Source: Acidimicrobiia bacterium (GTDB lineage Bacteria > Actinomycetota > Acidimicrobiia > Acidimicrobiales > Poriferisodalaceae). From it: a stretch of DNA of 64,000 bases. Positions 24,181 through 31,627 of this stretch are shown piece by piece; positions within the stretch are counted from its first letter, which is position 1; each line of letters begins with the position of its first letter. Below the pieces are notes generated by a model, which ran no database searches, was not told where the DNA came from, and worked only from the letters and a program-made list of their open reading frames with translations. A program made the position numbers and the translations under genes. The stretch lies in assembly GCA_022820925.1 (NCBI GenBank), contig JAJEEO010000001.1, forward strand, positions 341,270-405,269, in the 5' to 3' direction.

Positions 24181-25908
24181 CCGGCCGAGCATCTGGCGCT
24201 GCACCTTGCCGAGGGCGTTTCGAGGCAGCGCTGCGATGCGGTAGGTGCGGCGGGGCCGCTTGTAGAAGGCGAGCCGTTCGCCCACGTAGTCCTTCAGCTC
24301 GTCGTCGTGGAAGTCGCGCTCTGCGACCACGTAGACCACCACCACCTCGCCCCACTCCGGATCGGGCTCGCCGCTGACCGCGCATTCGACGACGTCGGGG
24401 TGCGAAGCGATGACCTCCTCGACCTCGCGGGGGTACACATTGAAGCCGCCGCAGATGATGAGCTCCTTGGCACGGCCGACGATGCGCAGGTAGCCGTCGT
24501 CCCACCGGCCGAGGTCGCCGGTGCGGAACCAGCCGTCGCTGAACGACGCCGCGTTCTCGGCGGGCCGCTCCCAGTAGCCGGAGAACACGTTGGGCCCCCG
24601 CACCAGGATCTCCGCAGCATCGTCGGCCTCCGCGCCGTCGCCAGCCGTGGCGTCGCCCCGAGCCGTCGCAGCGTCGTCAGCCGTCGCGGCGCCGCCATCG
24701 CTGACATCCAGCGTGTCGAGGCGCACTTCGACGCCGGGCAGCGGGAAGCCGACCGTGCCGGCCCGGCGGGGCTCGTCGTGCGGATTCGACACCAGCATGA
24801 CGGTCTCGGTCATGCCGTAGCGCTCGATGACGTGCTGCCCGCTGGCCTCCCGCACGGCGTCGTGCAGTTCAGCAGGCATGGGTGCCGAACCCGACGCGCA
24901 CAGCCGCAGCGCCGACAGCTCGGCGGCCCGCGGCGAGGCGACCAGCCGGGAGTACATGGTCGGCACGCCGAAGAACATGGTGGCCTGGTGCTCGCGAATG
25001 GCATCGAAGACGTCGTCTGGCTCGAACGTCGGCTGCAGCACCGCCCGCGCGCCGACGGTGAGCGTGCCGTGCAGCGCCACACCCAGGCCGTGCATGTGAA
25101 ACAGCGGCAGCGCCAGCACGAGCACATCGTCGGGCATCCAGCGCCATGCCAGTTCCAGCGCTCGCACCGACGCCAGCAGGTTCGCGTGGCTGAGCACCGC
25201 ACCCTTGGGTTGCCCGGTGGTGCCCGACGTGTACCCGATCAGCGCAGGATCGTCACCCCGGCGTTGATGCGCCATCGCCAACAGATCGAATCGGGACCCT
25301 TCATGGGGCCCGGCACCGCCTCCGGGAGCGACTGCATCGGTGCTGCCGCCGGAACCATCGGTAGCGGACACGCCTCGCCGGGCCGCCGCAGCGCTGCCGG
25401 TGGCGTCTCCGTGGCCCGCGGGCAGGTCGGCGGCATCGAAATCGCTGACCAGCACTGCTGGATCGGCGTCGACGATCCACTGGTGCCATTCGCCGGGCTC
25501 GCCGACGCCTTCCACCAATGCTGCTGCGGGACGGCAATCGGCCACCACGCCGCGCACTTCATCGGCCCGGTAGGCACCGTTCAGCGGCACCACCACCGCG
25601 CCCACCGCCAGCAGCGCCGCGTGTGCGGCAACCAGTCGAGACGAACTCGGGCCGCTCATCAGCACGCGGTCGCCAGCGACGATGCCCGCAGCCGCCAAGC
25701 GCTCGGCAATCTCTTGGGCCCGAGCTGTGAGCTGGGCGCCGGTCACCCAGCCGTCATGCGCATCCCACACCACAGCCCGCTGCGGATCGGACGACCAGCG
25801 GTCCAGCCAGACCGCCGGCAGCGTGCCGCCAGCAAGCAGATCAAACTCGGCGGCACTGCCGCCCGCCGGCAGATGCCGGGACCAATGCGACTCCTGCCCA
25901 TCGGTCAT
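24178..25908 (-). CDS. AMP-forming acyl-CoA ligase, malonyl-CoA synthetase-like (MatB type)
   Basis: 576 residues of the ANL superfamily: P-loop GYTSGTTGQPKGAVLSH near residue 235, ERYGMTETVMLVSNPHDEPR near 375, GWFRTGDLGRWDDGYLRIVG near 475 and the C-terminal lysine in NALGKVQRQML. The run 'RYGMTET...SNP..EPRRAGTVGFPLPGVEVRL' and 'SGSAPMPAELH' are closest to MatB-type malonate:CoA ligases, although short-chain ligases look alike. Two Asp/Ala/Gly/Ser-rich insertions (about 175-200 and 405-430) make it longer than MatB (about 500). A GGGAG about 9 nt before the ATG at 25908 supports that start. Confidence 0.82.
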   Translation of the reverse strand: MTDGQESHWSRHLPAGGSAAEFDLLAGGTLPAVWLDRWSSDPQRAVVWDAHDGWVTGAQLTARAQEIAERLAAAGIVAGDRVLMSGPSSSRLVAAHAALLAVGAVVVPLNGAYRADEVRGVVADCRPAAALVEGVGEPGEWHQWIVDADPAVLVSDFDAADLPAGHGDATGSAAAARRGVSATDGSGGSTDAVAPGGGAGPHEGSRFDLLAMAHQRRGDDPALIGYTSGTTGQPKGAVLSHANLLASVRALELAWRWMPDDVLVLALPLFHMHGLGVALHGTLTVGARAVLQPTFEPDDVFDAIREHQATMFFGVPTMYSRLVASPRAAELSALRLCASGSAPMPAELHDAVREASGQHVIERYGMTETVMLVSNPHDEPRRAGTVGFPLPGVEVRLDTLDVSDGGAATADDAATARGDATAGDGAEADDAAEILVRGPNVFSGYWERPAENAASFSDGWFRTGDLGRWDDGYLRIVGRAKELIICGGFNVYPREVEEVIASHPDVVECAVSGEPDPEWGEVVVVYVVAERDFHDDELKDYVGERLAFYKRPRRTYRIAALPRNALGKVQRQMLGR

Positions 25909-26008
25909 CTCGGGCTGCTCCCTCGGCACGCCGGCAGCGATGCCTGGCTCGCAGGAAGCTCAGCAGGGCCGACGCCCACCGAGCCGTCCGGATCGAGCCG
26001 ACATGGCG

Positions 26009-26081
26009 CACCCCCAACGGGATTCGAACCCGTGCCGCCACCTTGAGAGGGTGGTGTCCTTGGCCGCTAGACGATGGGGGC
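26009..26081 (-). tRNA. tRNA-Glu (CTC)
   Basis: 73-nt cloverleaf on the minus strand: acceptor GCCCCCA with 3' partner TGGGGGT, D arm with TAGCGGCCAAGGA, anticodon stem CCACC/GGTGG enclosing loop CTCTCAA (anticodon CTC, reads GAG), T arm CGGGTTCGAATCCCG and discriminator G. CCA is not encoded. It sits alone between the MatB-like gene and the second MazEF module. Confidence 0.95.
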
Positions 26082-26195
26082 TGGTTGAGATGCGAGGAGC
26101 CAGCATACCGACCCCTCATCGCGCGCTCATGAGGTCCTGAGAAACGACCGCCATGTCAAGCGTTGCCGCAGATACGACGCGTGGCACAGAAATGC

Positions 26196-26201
26196 TACGT
26201 T
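26196..26201 (+). promoter_or_regulatory. -10 box of the second MazEF module (leaderless)
   Basis: TACGTT 6 nt before the ATG at 26208; it decides that start over the frame opening at 26163. Confidence 0.5.
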
Positions 26202-26207
26202 TATGGC

Positions 26208-26483
26208 ATGCGACGTCGAGTGAGCACAACGGTCGATGCAGAACTTCTGGACCGTGCTCGTGCGCTCCAAGCCTGGCCATCGGACGCAGCGATGATGGAC
26301 GCTGCCCTCGAAGCTCTCGCCAAGCGTCACCGTGAGGCTGAAATCGACGCGGCGTACGCGGCGTATGACCGACTGCCCCTGAGTGCGCCAGACGAGTGGG
26401 GCGACGTGGAGTCGTTCGCCACGGCGAACAGCCTCGGCTCGCTCCAGCAGGATGCGAGTGACGACTCCCCCGCGGAGTCATGA
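26208..26483 (+). CDS. MazE-like antitoxin (second module)
   Basis: 91 residues, MRRRVSTTVDAELLDRARAL followed by an acidic C-terminal half (PDEWGDVESFATANSLG) ending in Asp/Ser/Glu. The N-terminus has the RVSTTVD strand and helix of RHH antitoxins. Start chosen from the TACGTT box 6 nt upstream. It overlaps the toxin start by an ATGA. It shares organisation, not close sequence, with the module at 1814-2376. Confidence 0.8.
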   Translation: MRRRVSTTVDAELLDRARALQAWPSDAAMMDAALEALAKRHREAEIDAAYAAYDRLPLSAPDEWGDVESFATANSLGSLQQDASDDSPAES

Positions 26484-26809
26484 CAGCCGCCGGACCCCGC
26501 TGGGGTGAGGTCTGGTGGTGCGAAGCGCCAGATCTCGACAGACGCCCGGTGGTCGTGCTCTCACGAGATGCCGCGCTGGATCGTCTGGCGACCGCAATGG
26601 TGGCCCCGTGCACAACTACCGTCCGGCGGCTGCCGAGCGAAGTCATGCTCGAGCCCGGCGACGATCCGGTGCCGAAGCCATCGGCGGTCAATCTGGACTC
26701 AGTTCACACCGTGCGCCAGGCGTGGCTGGTGACGAGACTCGGCTGGCTGAGCGATGATCGCATGCGCGAGATCTGCCGGGCTCTCGAAGTTGCCGTCGCC
26801 TGTTCTTGA
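26480..26809 (+). CDS. mazF: MazF/PemK-family mRNA interferase toxin (second module)
   Basis: 109 residues: RWGEVWWCEAPDLDRRPVVVLSRDAALDRL, AMVAPCTTTVRRLPSEV and PKPSAVNLDSVHTV match the MazF core (G-E-V/I-W, R-P-V-V-V-L, V-x-P-x-T-T-x-x-R-x-x-P-S-E-V). Compared with the first toxin, the NLDSV loop replaces SCDNLV, which suggests a different RNA specificity. It ends 3 bp before the convergent lipoprotein gene. Confidence 0.88.
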   Translation: MTAAGPRWGEVWWCEAPDLDRRPVVVLSRDAALDRLATAMVAPCTTTVRRLPSEVMLEPGDDPVPKPSAVNLDSVHTVRQAWLVTRLGWLSDDRMREICRALEVAVACS

Positions 26810-26812
26810 CAC

Positions 26813-28426
26813 CTAGCTCGCGTCGAGCGGCGGCCAGATCTCGGTGTCGGGGTGCAGGCCGTACCAGGCGAACCAGAACGACTGCGACGTCACGATGCGC
26901 GCCAGCCTGACGTCGACGCCATCGCGGCCGTCCACGCCGCTGACGCGCAGCTCGTCGTGCAGCACTCCCCCGGGCGCCACCTCCACGGCGGCACCGTGGC
27001 GCCACGCCTCGGCGGGCACGCCCGCCGCATCGGCAGCGCTGTACACCCTGGCCCCGCCTTGGTTCGGCACCATCACCAGCGGTTCGCCGCCCAGCACGTA
27101 CACGAACGGGCCTTCCCGCTCCAGCTCCGCCAGCCCCAGCGCCAGCCGGTGGCCGCCGCGATCAACCGTGACCACCTCCTCCTTCAGCTCGAACACGTCG
27201 GGCGTCTCGAAGGTCGGGAACCACAGATCCTCGCTGGAGTAGTACGTGCGGTACGCCGCGCCCGGCGTGTAGTCGTAGCTGATCGGCGGGCGCTCGGGCA
27301 TCTCGGGGAAGTACGTGGGCGGGGGCACCTCGAGCGTGAACGTGTCGGGGTGATCGGCCAGCCAGTCCGACCAGCGCGTCGTGGCCACCGGGAACTGCGC
27401 CAGCTTCGTGCCGGCCAGAGGGCCGGCGAACGCGGTGCCCGAGAGGTGGTTCCACAGGCTCTCGGTCTCGTTGTCGATCATGATCTTGTTCGAGTCCATC
27501 AGCAGGCCCGAGGTCTGGAACGACAGCACGTCGCCGTTGGGCAGCCGCCGGTCGAACATGAGCGCTGTGAGGCACAGGGTGCAGTAGCCGAGCGCCACCG
27601 GCACATCGCCGACCACGTCGTTCGCCAGCTCGTGGCGTGCCAGGAACCGCACCGGGTACGCCCCGGCTTCGCCGCCGATCACCACGCCCAGCACCAATTC
27701 CTCATCGGTCATGAAATCGGCTTGGGCGGGAGTGAGCCGTTCAGGGTTGTTCAGCTCCGGAATGCCGCCCCGGCGCACCCCGCCGAACTGGATCGCGCCC
27801 AGCGTGACCCGGTCGGTGACCTGGGCGAGCATGTCGCCGAAGCGGAAGTCGAGGTAGGCGTACAGCTCGCTCTTGAAGACCTCGTAGCCCTCGCCGGGAT
27901 CGACGCCGTTGGTGCGGTACCACGAGCCGTAGCGGACGTAGTCGCTGTTGAAGTCGCCAGAGCTCTCGATGCCCGTCAGCCGCTCCAGCGCCCCCATCGA
28001 CGTATCGGACACGTTGCGCGAACCGGCGGTGCGCATGATGTCCATGACCCAGGGAACCCACCGCTGGTCGCCGGTCAGGCCCATCTCGCCGGCGATGTTC
28101 GCGGCGAATGCGGTATTCGGCAGCTCCAGGAACTCGTGGATTTTCTCGGTCAGCGTCAGCTCCAGGAACGGCCGACCGTCCTCGGTGCCCGGAAAGAACG
28201 GCTGGGTGGTCGGCGGCGGCGCAGTGTCGGAGGGCGTGGTGTCGGGCGGCCCCATGTCGTCGGCGGCGGGCTCGGTGGCCGCGGCGCTGCCTGCCGGATC
28301 GGCCGCCAAGGTCGACGATGTCGCTGGCGGCTCAGTCGCTACGGCGCCCTCGTCCTCCCGAGACGAGGTCGAGCAGGCCGCGGCAAGCACGCTCACCGCC
28401 ACAGCAGCGCAGATCAGCTTTCGCAT
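26813..28426 (-). CDS. DUF3179 domain lipoprotein
   Basis: 537 residues. N-terminal lipoprotein signal MRKLICAAVAVSVLAAAC with the lipid-modified Cys at 18, then a Thr/Pro/Ala-rich tether of about 55 residues, then the DUF3179 domain: VVIGGEAGAYPVRFLARHEL, NDVVGDVPVALGYCTLCLTA with the conserved C-x-x-C, and FQTSGLLMDSNKIMIDNETE. The function of DUF3179 is unknown; the CTLC pair and surface location suggest a metal- or redox-linked role outside the membrane. A TAGGCT box lies 10 nt upstream of the ATG. Confidence 0.85.
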   Translation of the reverse strand: MRKLICAAVAVSVLAAACSTSSREDEGAVATEPPATSSTLAADPAGSAAATEPAADDMGPPDTTPSDTAPPPTTQPFFPGTEDGRPFLELTLTEKIHEFLELPNTAFAANIAGEMGLTGDQRWVPWVMDIMRTAGSRNVSDTSMGALERLTGIESSGDFNSDYVRYGSWYRTNGVDPGEGYEVFKSELYAYLDFRFGDMLAQVTDRVTLGAIQFGGVRRGGIPELNNPERLTPAQADFMTDEELVLGVVIGGEAGAYPVRFLARHELANDVVGDVPVALGYCTLCLTALMFDRRLPNGDVLSFQTSGLLMDSNKIMIDNETESLWNHLSGTAFAGPLAGTKLAQFPVATTRWSDWLADHPDTFTLEVPPPTYFPEMPERPPISYDYTPGAAYRTYYSSEDLWFPTFETPDVFELKEEVVTVDRGGHRLALGLAELEREGPFVYVLGGEPLVMVPNQGGARVYSAADAAGVPAEAWRHGAAVEVAPGGVLHDELRVSGVDGRDGVDVRLARIVTSQSFWFAWYGLHPDTEIWPPLDAS

Positions 28427-28436
28427 ACGGCGGCCG

Positions 28437-28442
28437 AGCCTA
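28437..28442 (-). promoter_or_regulatory. Putative -10 box of the DUF3179 lipoprotein gene
   Basis: TAGGCT on the minus strand, 10 nt before the ATG at 28426. Confidence 0.35.
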
Positions 28443-28475
28443 TGGCAGCCCCCCGCTGCGCCATGGTCAGCAAGA

Positions 28476-28557
28476 GGCTGAGCCGGCAGGCGAAGCCGTG
28501 GCCCGAGCGGCCCGTGAGCCCAATCGCATCAGCACGGGGAACAAGAGCGGGAAGAAA
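28476..28557 (+). repeat. Dispersed intergenic repeat, copy C (left copy of an inverted pair)
   Basis: The longest copy, 82 bp: GGCTGAGCCGGCAGGCGAAG, then GAGCGGCCCGTGAGCCCAAT, ending AACAAGAGCGGGAAGAAA. A TGGCC-CGAGC-GGCC hairpin lies in the middle. It is in the 236-bp gap upstream of the polysaccharide deacetylase gene. Copy D lies on the other side of that gene in opposite orientation. Confidence 0.85.
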
Positions 28558-28650
28558 CCGGTGGTGCGACGAGAAGGCTCGCTTCTACGCGTCGCCCTCT
28601 GGTTGGGCTAGAACGGCAAGCGTGAGCGGCCGCTGCGGCGGCACCACCAA

Positions 28651-28655
28651 GGGGG
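28651..28655 (+). promoter_or_regulatory. Shine-Dalgarno of the polysaccharide deacetylase gene
   Basis: GGGGG(A) seven bases before the ATG at 28663, one of the stronger ribosome sites in a window where many genes lack one. Confidence 0.5.
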
Positions 28656-28662
28656 AATCACG

Positions 28663-29541
28663 ATGGACAACGGCGCTAGCAACGGGGCGATACCCGACAA
28701 TCCGGCGGGCTACGTCTGCCTGACCTTCGACTTCGACGGGCCGTCGTTGTGGATAGCCCGCCGCCAGACCACCCCCACGCCCATCTCACGCGGCGAGTTC
28801 GGCGCCGTCGCCGTGCCGCGGATTCTCAAGCTGCTCGCCCGCCACGACATCCCGAGCACCTTCTTCATCCCGGGCCACTCCATCGACACCTACCCCGACG
28901 CAGCCCGCATGGTGGTCGACGCCGGCTGCGAGGTGGGCCTGCACGGCTACGCCCACGAGTACAACCCCCGGCTCAGCGAAGACGAGGAGCGAGCCATCCT
29001 CGATCGCACCTTCGCCCAGATCGATTCGCTCACCGGCGCCCCGCCCAAGGGCTACCGGGCGCCCTCGGGCGACATCAACCCCTGGACGATCGACCTGCTG
29101 ATGGAATACGGCCTCAGCTACGACTCCTCGCTCATGGGCCACGACTACGCGCCCTACTGGCTGCGCACCGGGGATCAGTTCCCGCTCGACGGGCCCATGG
29201 AGTTCGGCGAGCAGGTCGACCTGGTGGAGCTGCCGTTCAGCTGGCACCTCGACGACTACGTCCACCTGGAGTTCGTGACGTTCAAGAACACGATCCTGAC
29301 CGGGCTGGAGAACCCCGGCACGATGTTCGACACGTTCCTGTCGGATGTGAAGTGGATGACCAGCGAGGTGCAGCACGGCGTGTGCACGGTGACCTTCCAC
29401 CCGCAGGCGATCGGCCGGGGCGGGCGGCTGTACGAGATGGAACGCTGGATCGAGCAGATGACCGACCTGGGCGTGAGCTACACCCGCATGTGCGACGTGG
29501 CCGACGCCTGGCGGGGCGGGCGCCAGCTCGGCATCGAGTAG
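28663..29541 (+). CDS. Polysaccharide deacetylase (NodB homology) family protein
   Basis: 292 residues, no signal peptide, so cytoplasmic. NodB motifs: CLTFDFDGPSLWIARR (Asp), STFFIPGHSIDTYPD, EVGLHGYAHEYNPRL (H-x3-H metal ligands), GYRAPSGDINPWTIDLL, and a late TFHPQAIGRGGR. Cytosolic NodB proteins of this pattern include PuuE-like allantoinases and others acting on small amides; the substrate is unresolved. The gene is flanked on both sides by inverted copies of the dispersed repeat (28476-28557 and 29555-29610), so it may have moved as a unit. Confidence 0.85.
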   Translation: MDNGASNGAIPDNPAGYVCLTFDFDGPSLWIARRQTTPTPISRGEFGAVAVPRILKLLARHDIPSTFFIPGHSIDTYPDAARMVVDAGCEVGLHGYAHEYNPRLSEDEERAILDRTFAQIDSLTGAPPKGYRAPSGDINPWTIDLLMEYGLSYDSSLMGHDYAPYWLRTGDQFPLDGPMEFGEQVDLVELPFSWHLDDYVHLEFVTFKNTILTGLENPGTMFDTFLSDVKWMTSEVQHGVCTVTFHPQAIGRGGRLYEMERWIEQMTDLGVSYTRMCDVADAWRGGRQLGIE

Positions 29542-29554
29542 CAGCCGCCGCACA

Positions 29555-29610
29555 TTTCTTCCCGCTCTTGTTCGCTGCGCTCACGGGCCGCTCGGGCCCG
29601 GGGCTCAGCC
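29555..29610 (-). repeat. Dispersed intergenic repeat, copy D (right copy of an inverted pair)
   Basis: Minus strand: GGCTGAGCCCCGGGCCCGAG, then CGGCCCGTGAGCGCAGCG, then AACAAGAGCGGGAAGAAA. Compared with copy C it has lost about 15 bp near the start and about 12 bp before the end. CGGGCC-CGAGC-GGCCCG gives a 6-bp hairpin. It begins one base after the acyl-CoA dehydrogenase stop and could serve as its terminator. Confidence 0.85.
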
Positions 29611-29611
29611 G

Positions 29612-30754
29612 CTACCCCTCGACGCCGTCGAGCATGCGGCTGATCAGCAGCTTCTGGACCTCTGAGGTGCCCTCGTAGATCTGGTACACCCGCACGTCGC
29701 GGTAGATCTTCTCGACGGGATAGTCGTTGAGGAAGCCGTACCCGCCGTGGATCTGGATGGCCTTCGACGCCACCCGCTCGGCCATCTCCGACGCGAACAG
29801 CTTCGCCATGGAGGCCTCGCGGGCGCATTCGAGGCCCTGGTCGCGCATCTGGGCCGCGTGCAGGTAGAGCTGGCGTGCCGCTTCGATCTGGGTGGCCATC
29901 TCGGCGAGGGTGAACGAGATCGCCTGGTGCTCCACGATGGGGCGCCCGAACGTCTCTCGCTCTTTGGCATAGGAATGGGCGGCCTTGAACGCGGCCCGTG
30001 CCCCGCCGGTGGCTTGGGCCGCGGCGCCGATGCGGCCCAGCGACAGGTTGCCCAGCGCAATGCCGAGGCCCCGCCCGATCTCGCCGAGAACATCGCTTGC
30101 GGGCACGCGCATGTCCTCGAAGACCACCTGGCAGGTGTCGTTGGTGCGATGGCCGAGCTTGTCTTCCTTGGCGATCACGCGGTAGCCGGGGTTGTCGGTA
30201 GGCGTGATGAACGTGGTCATGCCCCGCTTGCCGGCGCTCGGATCGGTCACCGCCACGATCATCGCCACGTCGGCGGTCGAGCCAGCAGTGATGAACGCCT
30301 TGTGGCCGTTCAGCACGTACTCGTCGCCGTCGCGGGCGGCCCGGGTGCGGATGGCCGCGGCGTCGGAGCCGGTGTGGGGCTCGGTGAGGTGGATGCAGCC
30401 CAGCCACTCGCCGCTGGTGAGCTTGGTGAGGTAGTCGCGCCGCTGCTGGTCGGTGCCCGACTGCTGGATCGCCACTGCCACCGGCGAGTTGTTGGCCGCC
30501 ATCATGTTGCTGACGCCGCCATCGGCGGCGGAGACCTCCTCGATGGCCAGCGCGTACGACACGAAGTCGGCACCCGCGCCGCCCCAGCAGGGGTCGACCA
30601 TCACCCCCATGAGCCCGACCTCGGCCATCTTGCTGTAGAGCTCGCGGGGCGCACCGCCTGCCCGGTCCCACTCTGCGGCGTGGGGCGCTATCTCGCGCTG
30701 TGCGAACGCCCTGGCCACGTCGCGGATCTGCTGCTGCTCGTCGGTCAACTGCAC
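29612..30754 (-). CDS. Acyl-CoA dehydrogenase
   Basis: 380 residues, the normal family length, starting VQLTDEQQQIRDVARAFAQR. Motifs: GCIHLTEPHTGSDAAAIRT (FAD/substrate loop), LNGHKAFITAG, FGRPIVEHQAISFTLAEMA, and IHGGYGFLNDYPVEKIYRDV followed by IYEGTSEVQ with the catalytic Glu. It oxidises acyl-CoA to the 2-enoyl-CoA and passes electrons to ETF. The GTG at 30754 is chosen because CTCCCC on the plus strand (30761-30766) gives a GGGGAG ribosome site 6 nt upstream. The frame is open to 30847, but that extension is unlike the family. Confidence 0.9.
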   Translation of the reverse strand: MQLTDEQQQIRDVARAFAQREIAPHAAEWDRAGGAPRELYSKMAEVGLMGVMVDPCWGGAGADFVSYALAIEEVSAADGGVSNMMAANNSPVAVAIQQSGTDQQRRDYLTKLTSGEWLGCIHLTEPHTGSDAAAIRTRAARDGDEYVLNGHKAFITAGSTADVAMIVAVTDPSAGKRGMTTFITPTDNPGYRVIAKEDKLGHRTNDTCQVVFEDMRVPASDVLGEIGRGLGIALGNLSLGRIGAAAQATGGARAAFKAAHSYAKERETFGRPIVEHQAISFTLAEMATQIEAARQLYLHAAQMRDQGLECAREASMAKLFASEMAERVASKAIQIHGGYGFLNDYPVEKIYRDVRVYQIYEGTSEVQKLLISRMLDGVEG

Positions 30755-30879
30755 TGCGCCCTCCCCAAAGGCGGTCCTGCCAGGCGAGTTGCCTCGCCTG
30801 CGCTCCGGCGCACACCATTCGCTCGCAGCGACCCAACGTACCGCCATGCCGAATCCCGACTCAGCCGACGGCGGGGTGT

Positions 30880-31494
30880 CTATGGGTTGGTGGCGGCGCC
30901 CACTGCCTCGGTCTGACCCAGCGCCCCGACCAGCGCCGCTATCTGGACGCTGAGCTCGCCCACCTGAGCCTCCATCCGGTCGAACCGCTCGTCCATCCGA
31001 TCAAACCGCTCATCCATCCGATCGAACCGCTCATCCATCCGATCGAACCGCTCGTCCATCCGGTCCAGCCGCCCGTCAATCGCGTCCAGCCGCTCGTCGA
31101 TCCCGTCAAGCCGCGACTCCACCGCGTCGAGCCGCGCCTCCACTCCGCCAAGCCGCGCCTCCACCGCATCGAGGCGTTCATCGACTCGCACGTCCAAGCG
31201 CGTGATCCGGTCGTCCATGTCGCTAAACCGGTCGCTCACGTCGTTGAACCGGTTGCTGATCTCGTCGAAGCGGCCATTGACCGCGAAGAGCGCAAACCCG
31301 ATCACGCCGAGGAGCCCCGTCAGAAAGAAGGCTGCGAGGCCCTTCTGCCACGGGTCCTGACGCACAGCGGCCGGCGCAGCCGGAGCCGTCATCGCCGGCG
31401 CGGGCGCAGGGTCGCCACCAGCAGCGGCGGCCGCAGCAGGGGCGACAGGGGCAGCAGGATCTACGGCGTCTGCCTCCCCGCCCCCATCAGACAT
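30880..31494 (-). CDS. Membrane-anchored coiled-coil protein with heptad DNA repeats
   Basis: 204 residues. An Ala/Pro-rich N-terminal stretch (1-50), one transmembrane helix (52-72, GLAAFFLTGLLGVIGFALFA), then a continuous coiled coil of about 100 residues made of 7-residue units: FNDVSDR, RLDAVEA, and RMDERFD repeated four times. I do not recognise a named family; such proteins resemble the DUF1640-like or phage-tail-like coiled-coil class. The ATG at 31494 has GGAGG 6 nt upstream; an alternative ATG at 31524 also has one. It lies immediately downstream of the giant gene on the same strand (103-133 bp gap), so it could share its transcript. Confidence 0.75.
   Translation of the reverse strand: MSDGGGEADAVDPAAPVAPAAAAAAGGDPAPAPAMTAPAAPAAVRQDPWQKGLAAFFLTGLLGVIGFALFAVNGRFDEISNRFNDVSDRFSDMDDRITRLDVRVDERLDAVEARLGGVEARLDAVESRLDGIDERLDAIDGRLDRMDERFDRMDERFDRMDERFDRMDERFDRMEAQVGELSVQIAALVGALGQTEAVGAATNP
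30973..31077. repeat. 21-bp tandem repeats encoding coiled-coil heptads
   Basis: Five units of CATCCGRTCGAACCGCTCRTC-type sequence at 30973, 30994, 31015, 31036 and 31057. Each encodes one heptad (RMDERFD). The near identity at DNA level indicates recent slippage or unequal crossing-over. Confidence 0.9.
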
Positions 31495-31567
31495 GGCCAC
31501 CTCCGCACTGACTGTTCCCACCATACCAAGCCTCCCCGGCCAATACGTCGAGAGTCGACGAATTCGA

Positions 31568-31581
31568 CAAGCAATTGCTTG
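31568..31581. promoter_or_regulatory. 14-bp perfect palindrome between the giant gene and the coiled-coil gene
   Basis: CAAGCAATTGCTTG in the AT-rich 133-bp gap, next to a second dyad GTCGA-CGAAT-TCGAC (about 31554-31568). Either could be a dimeric operator or part of a terminator for the giant gene; there is no clear U-tract after it on the minus strand. Confidence 0.45.
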
Positions 31582-31627
31582 GGCACCGTAACAACAATCG
31601 AAATTGACTGAAAATGACTATTGACGG

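Noticed and set aside
23197..26046. 949-codon plus-strand frame opposite the FAD/2Fe-2S and MatB-like genes
   Set aside because: Antisense shadow; it covers two genes with excellent motifs and has an Arg/His/Gly-biased translation. It also runs into the tRNA.
30973..31077. Regularly spaced 21-bp repeats considered as a CRISPR-like array
   Set aside because: Units abut without unique spacers and encode coiled-coil heptads in a real gene.
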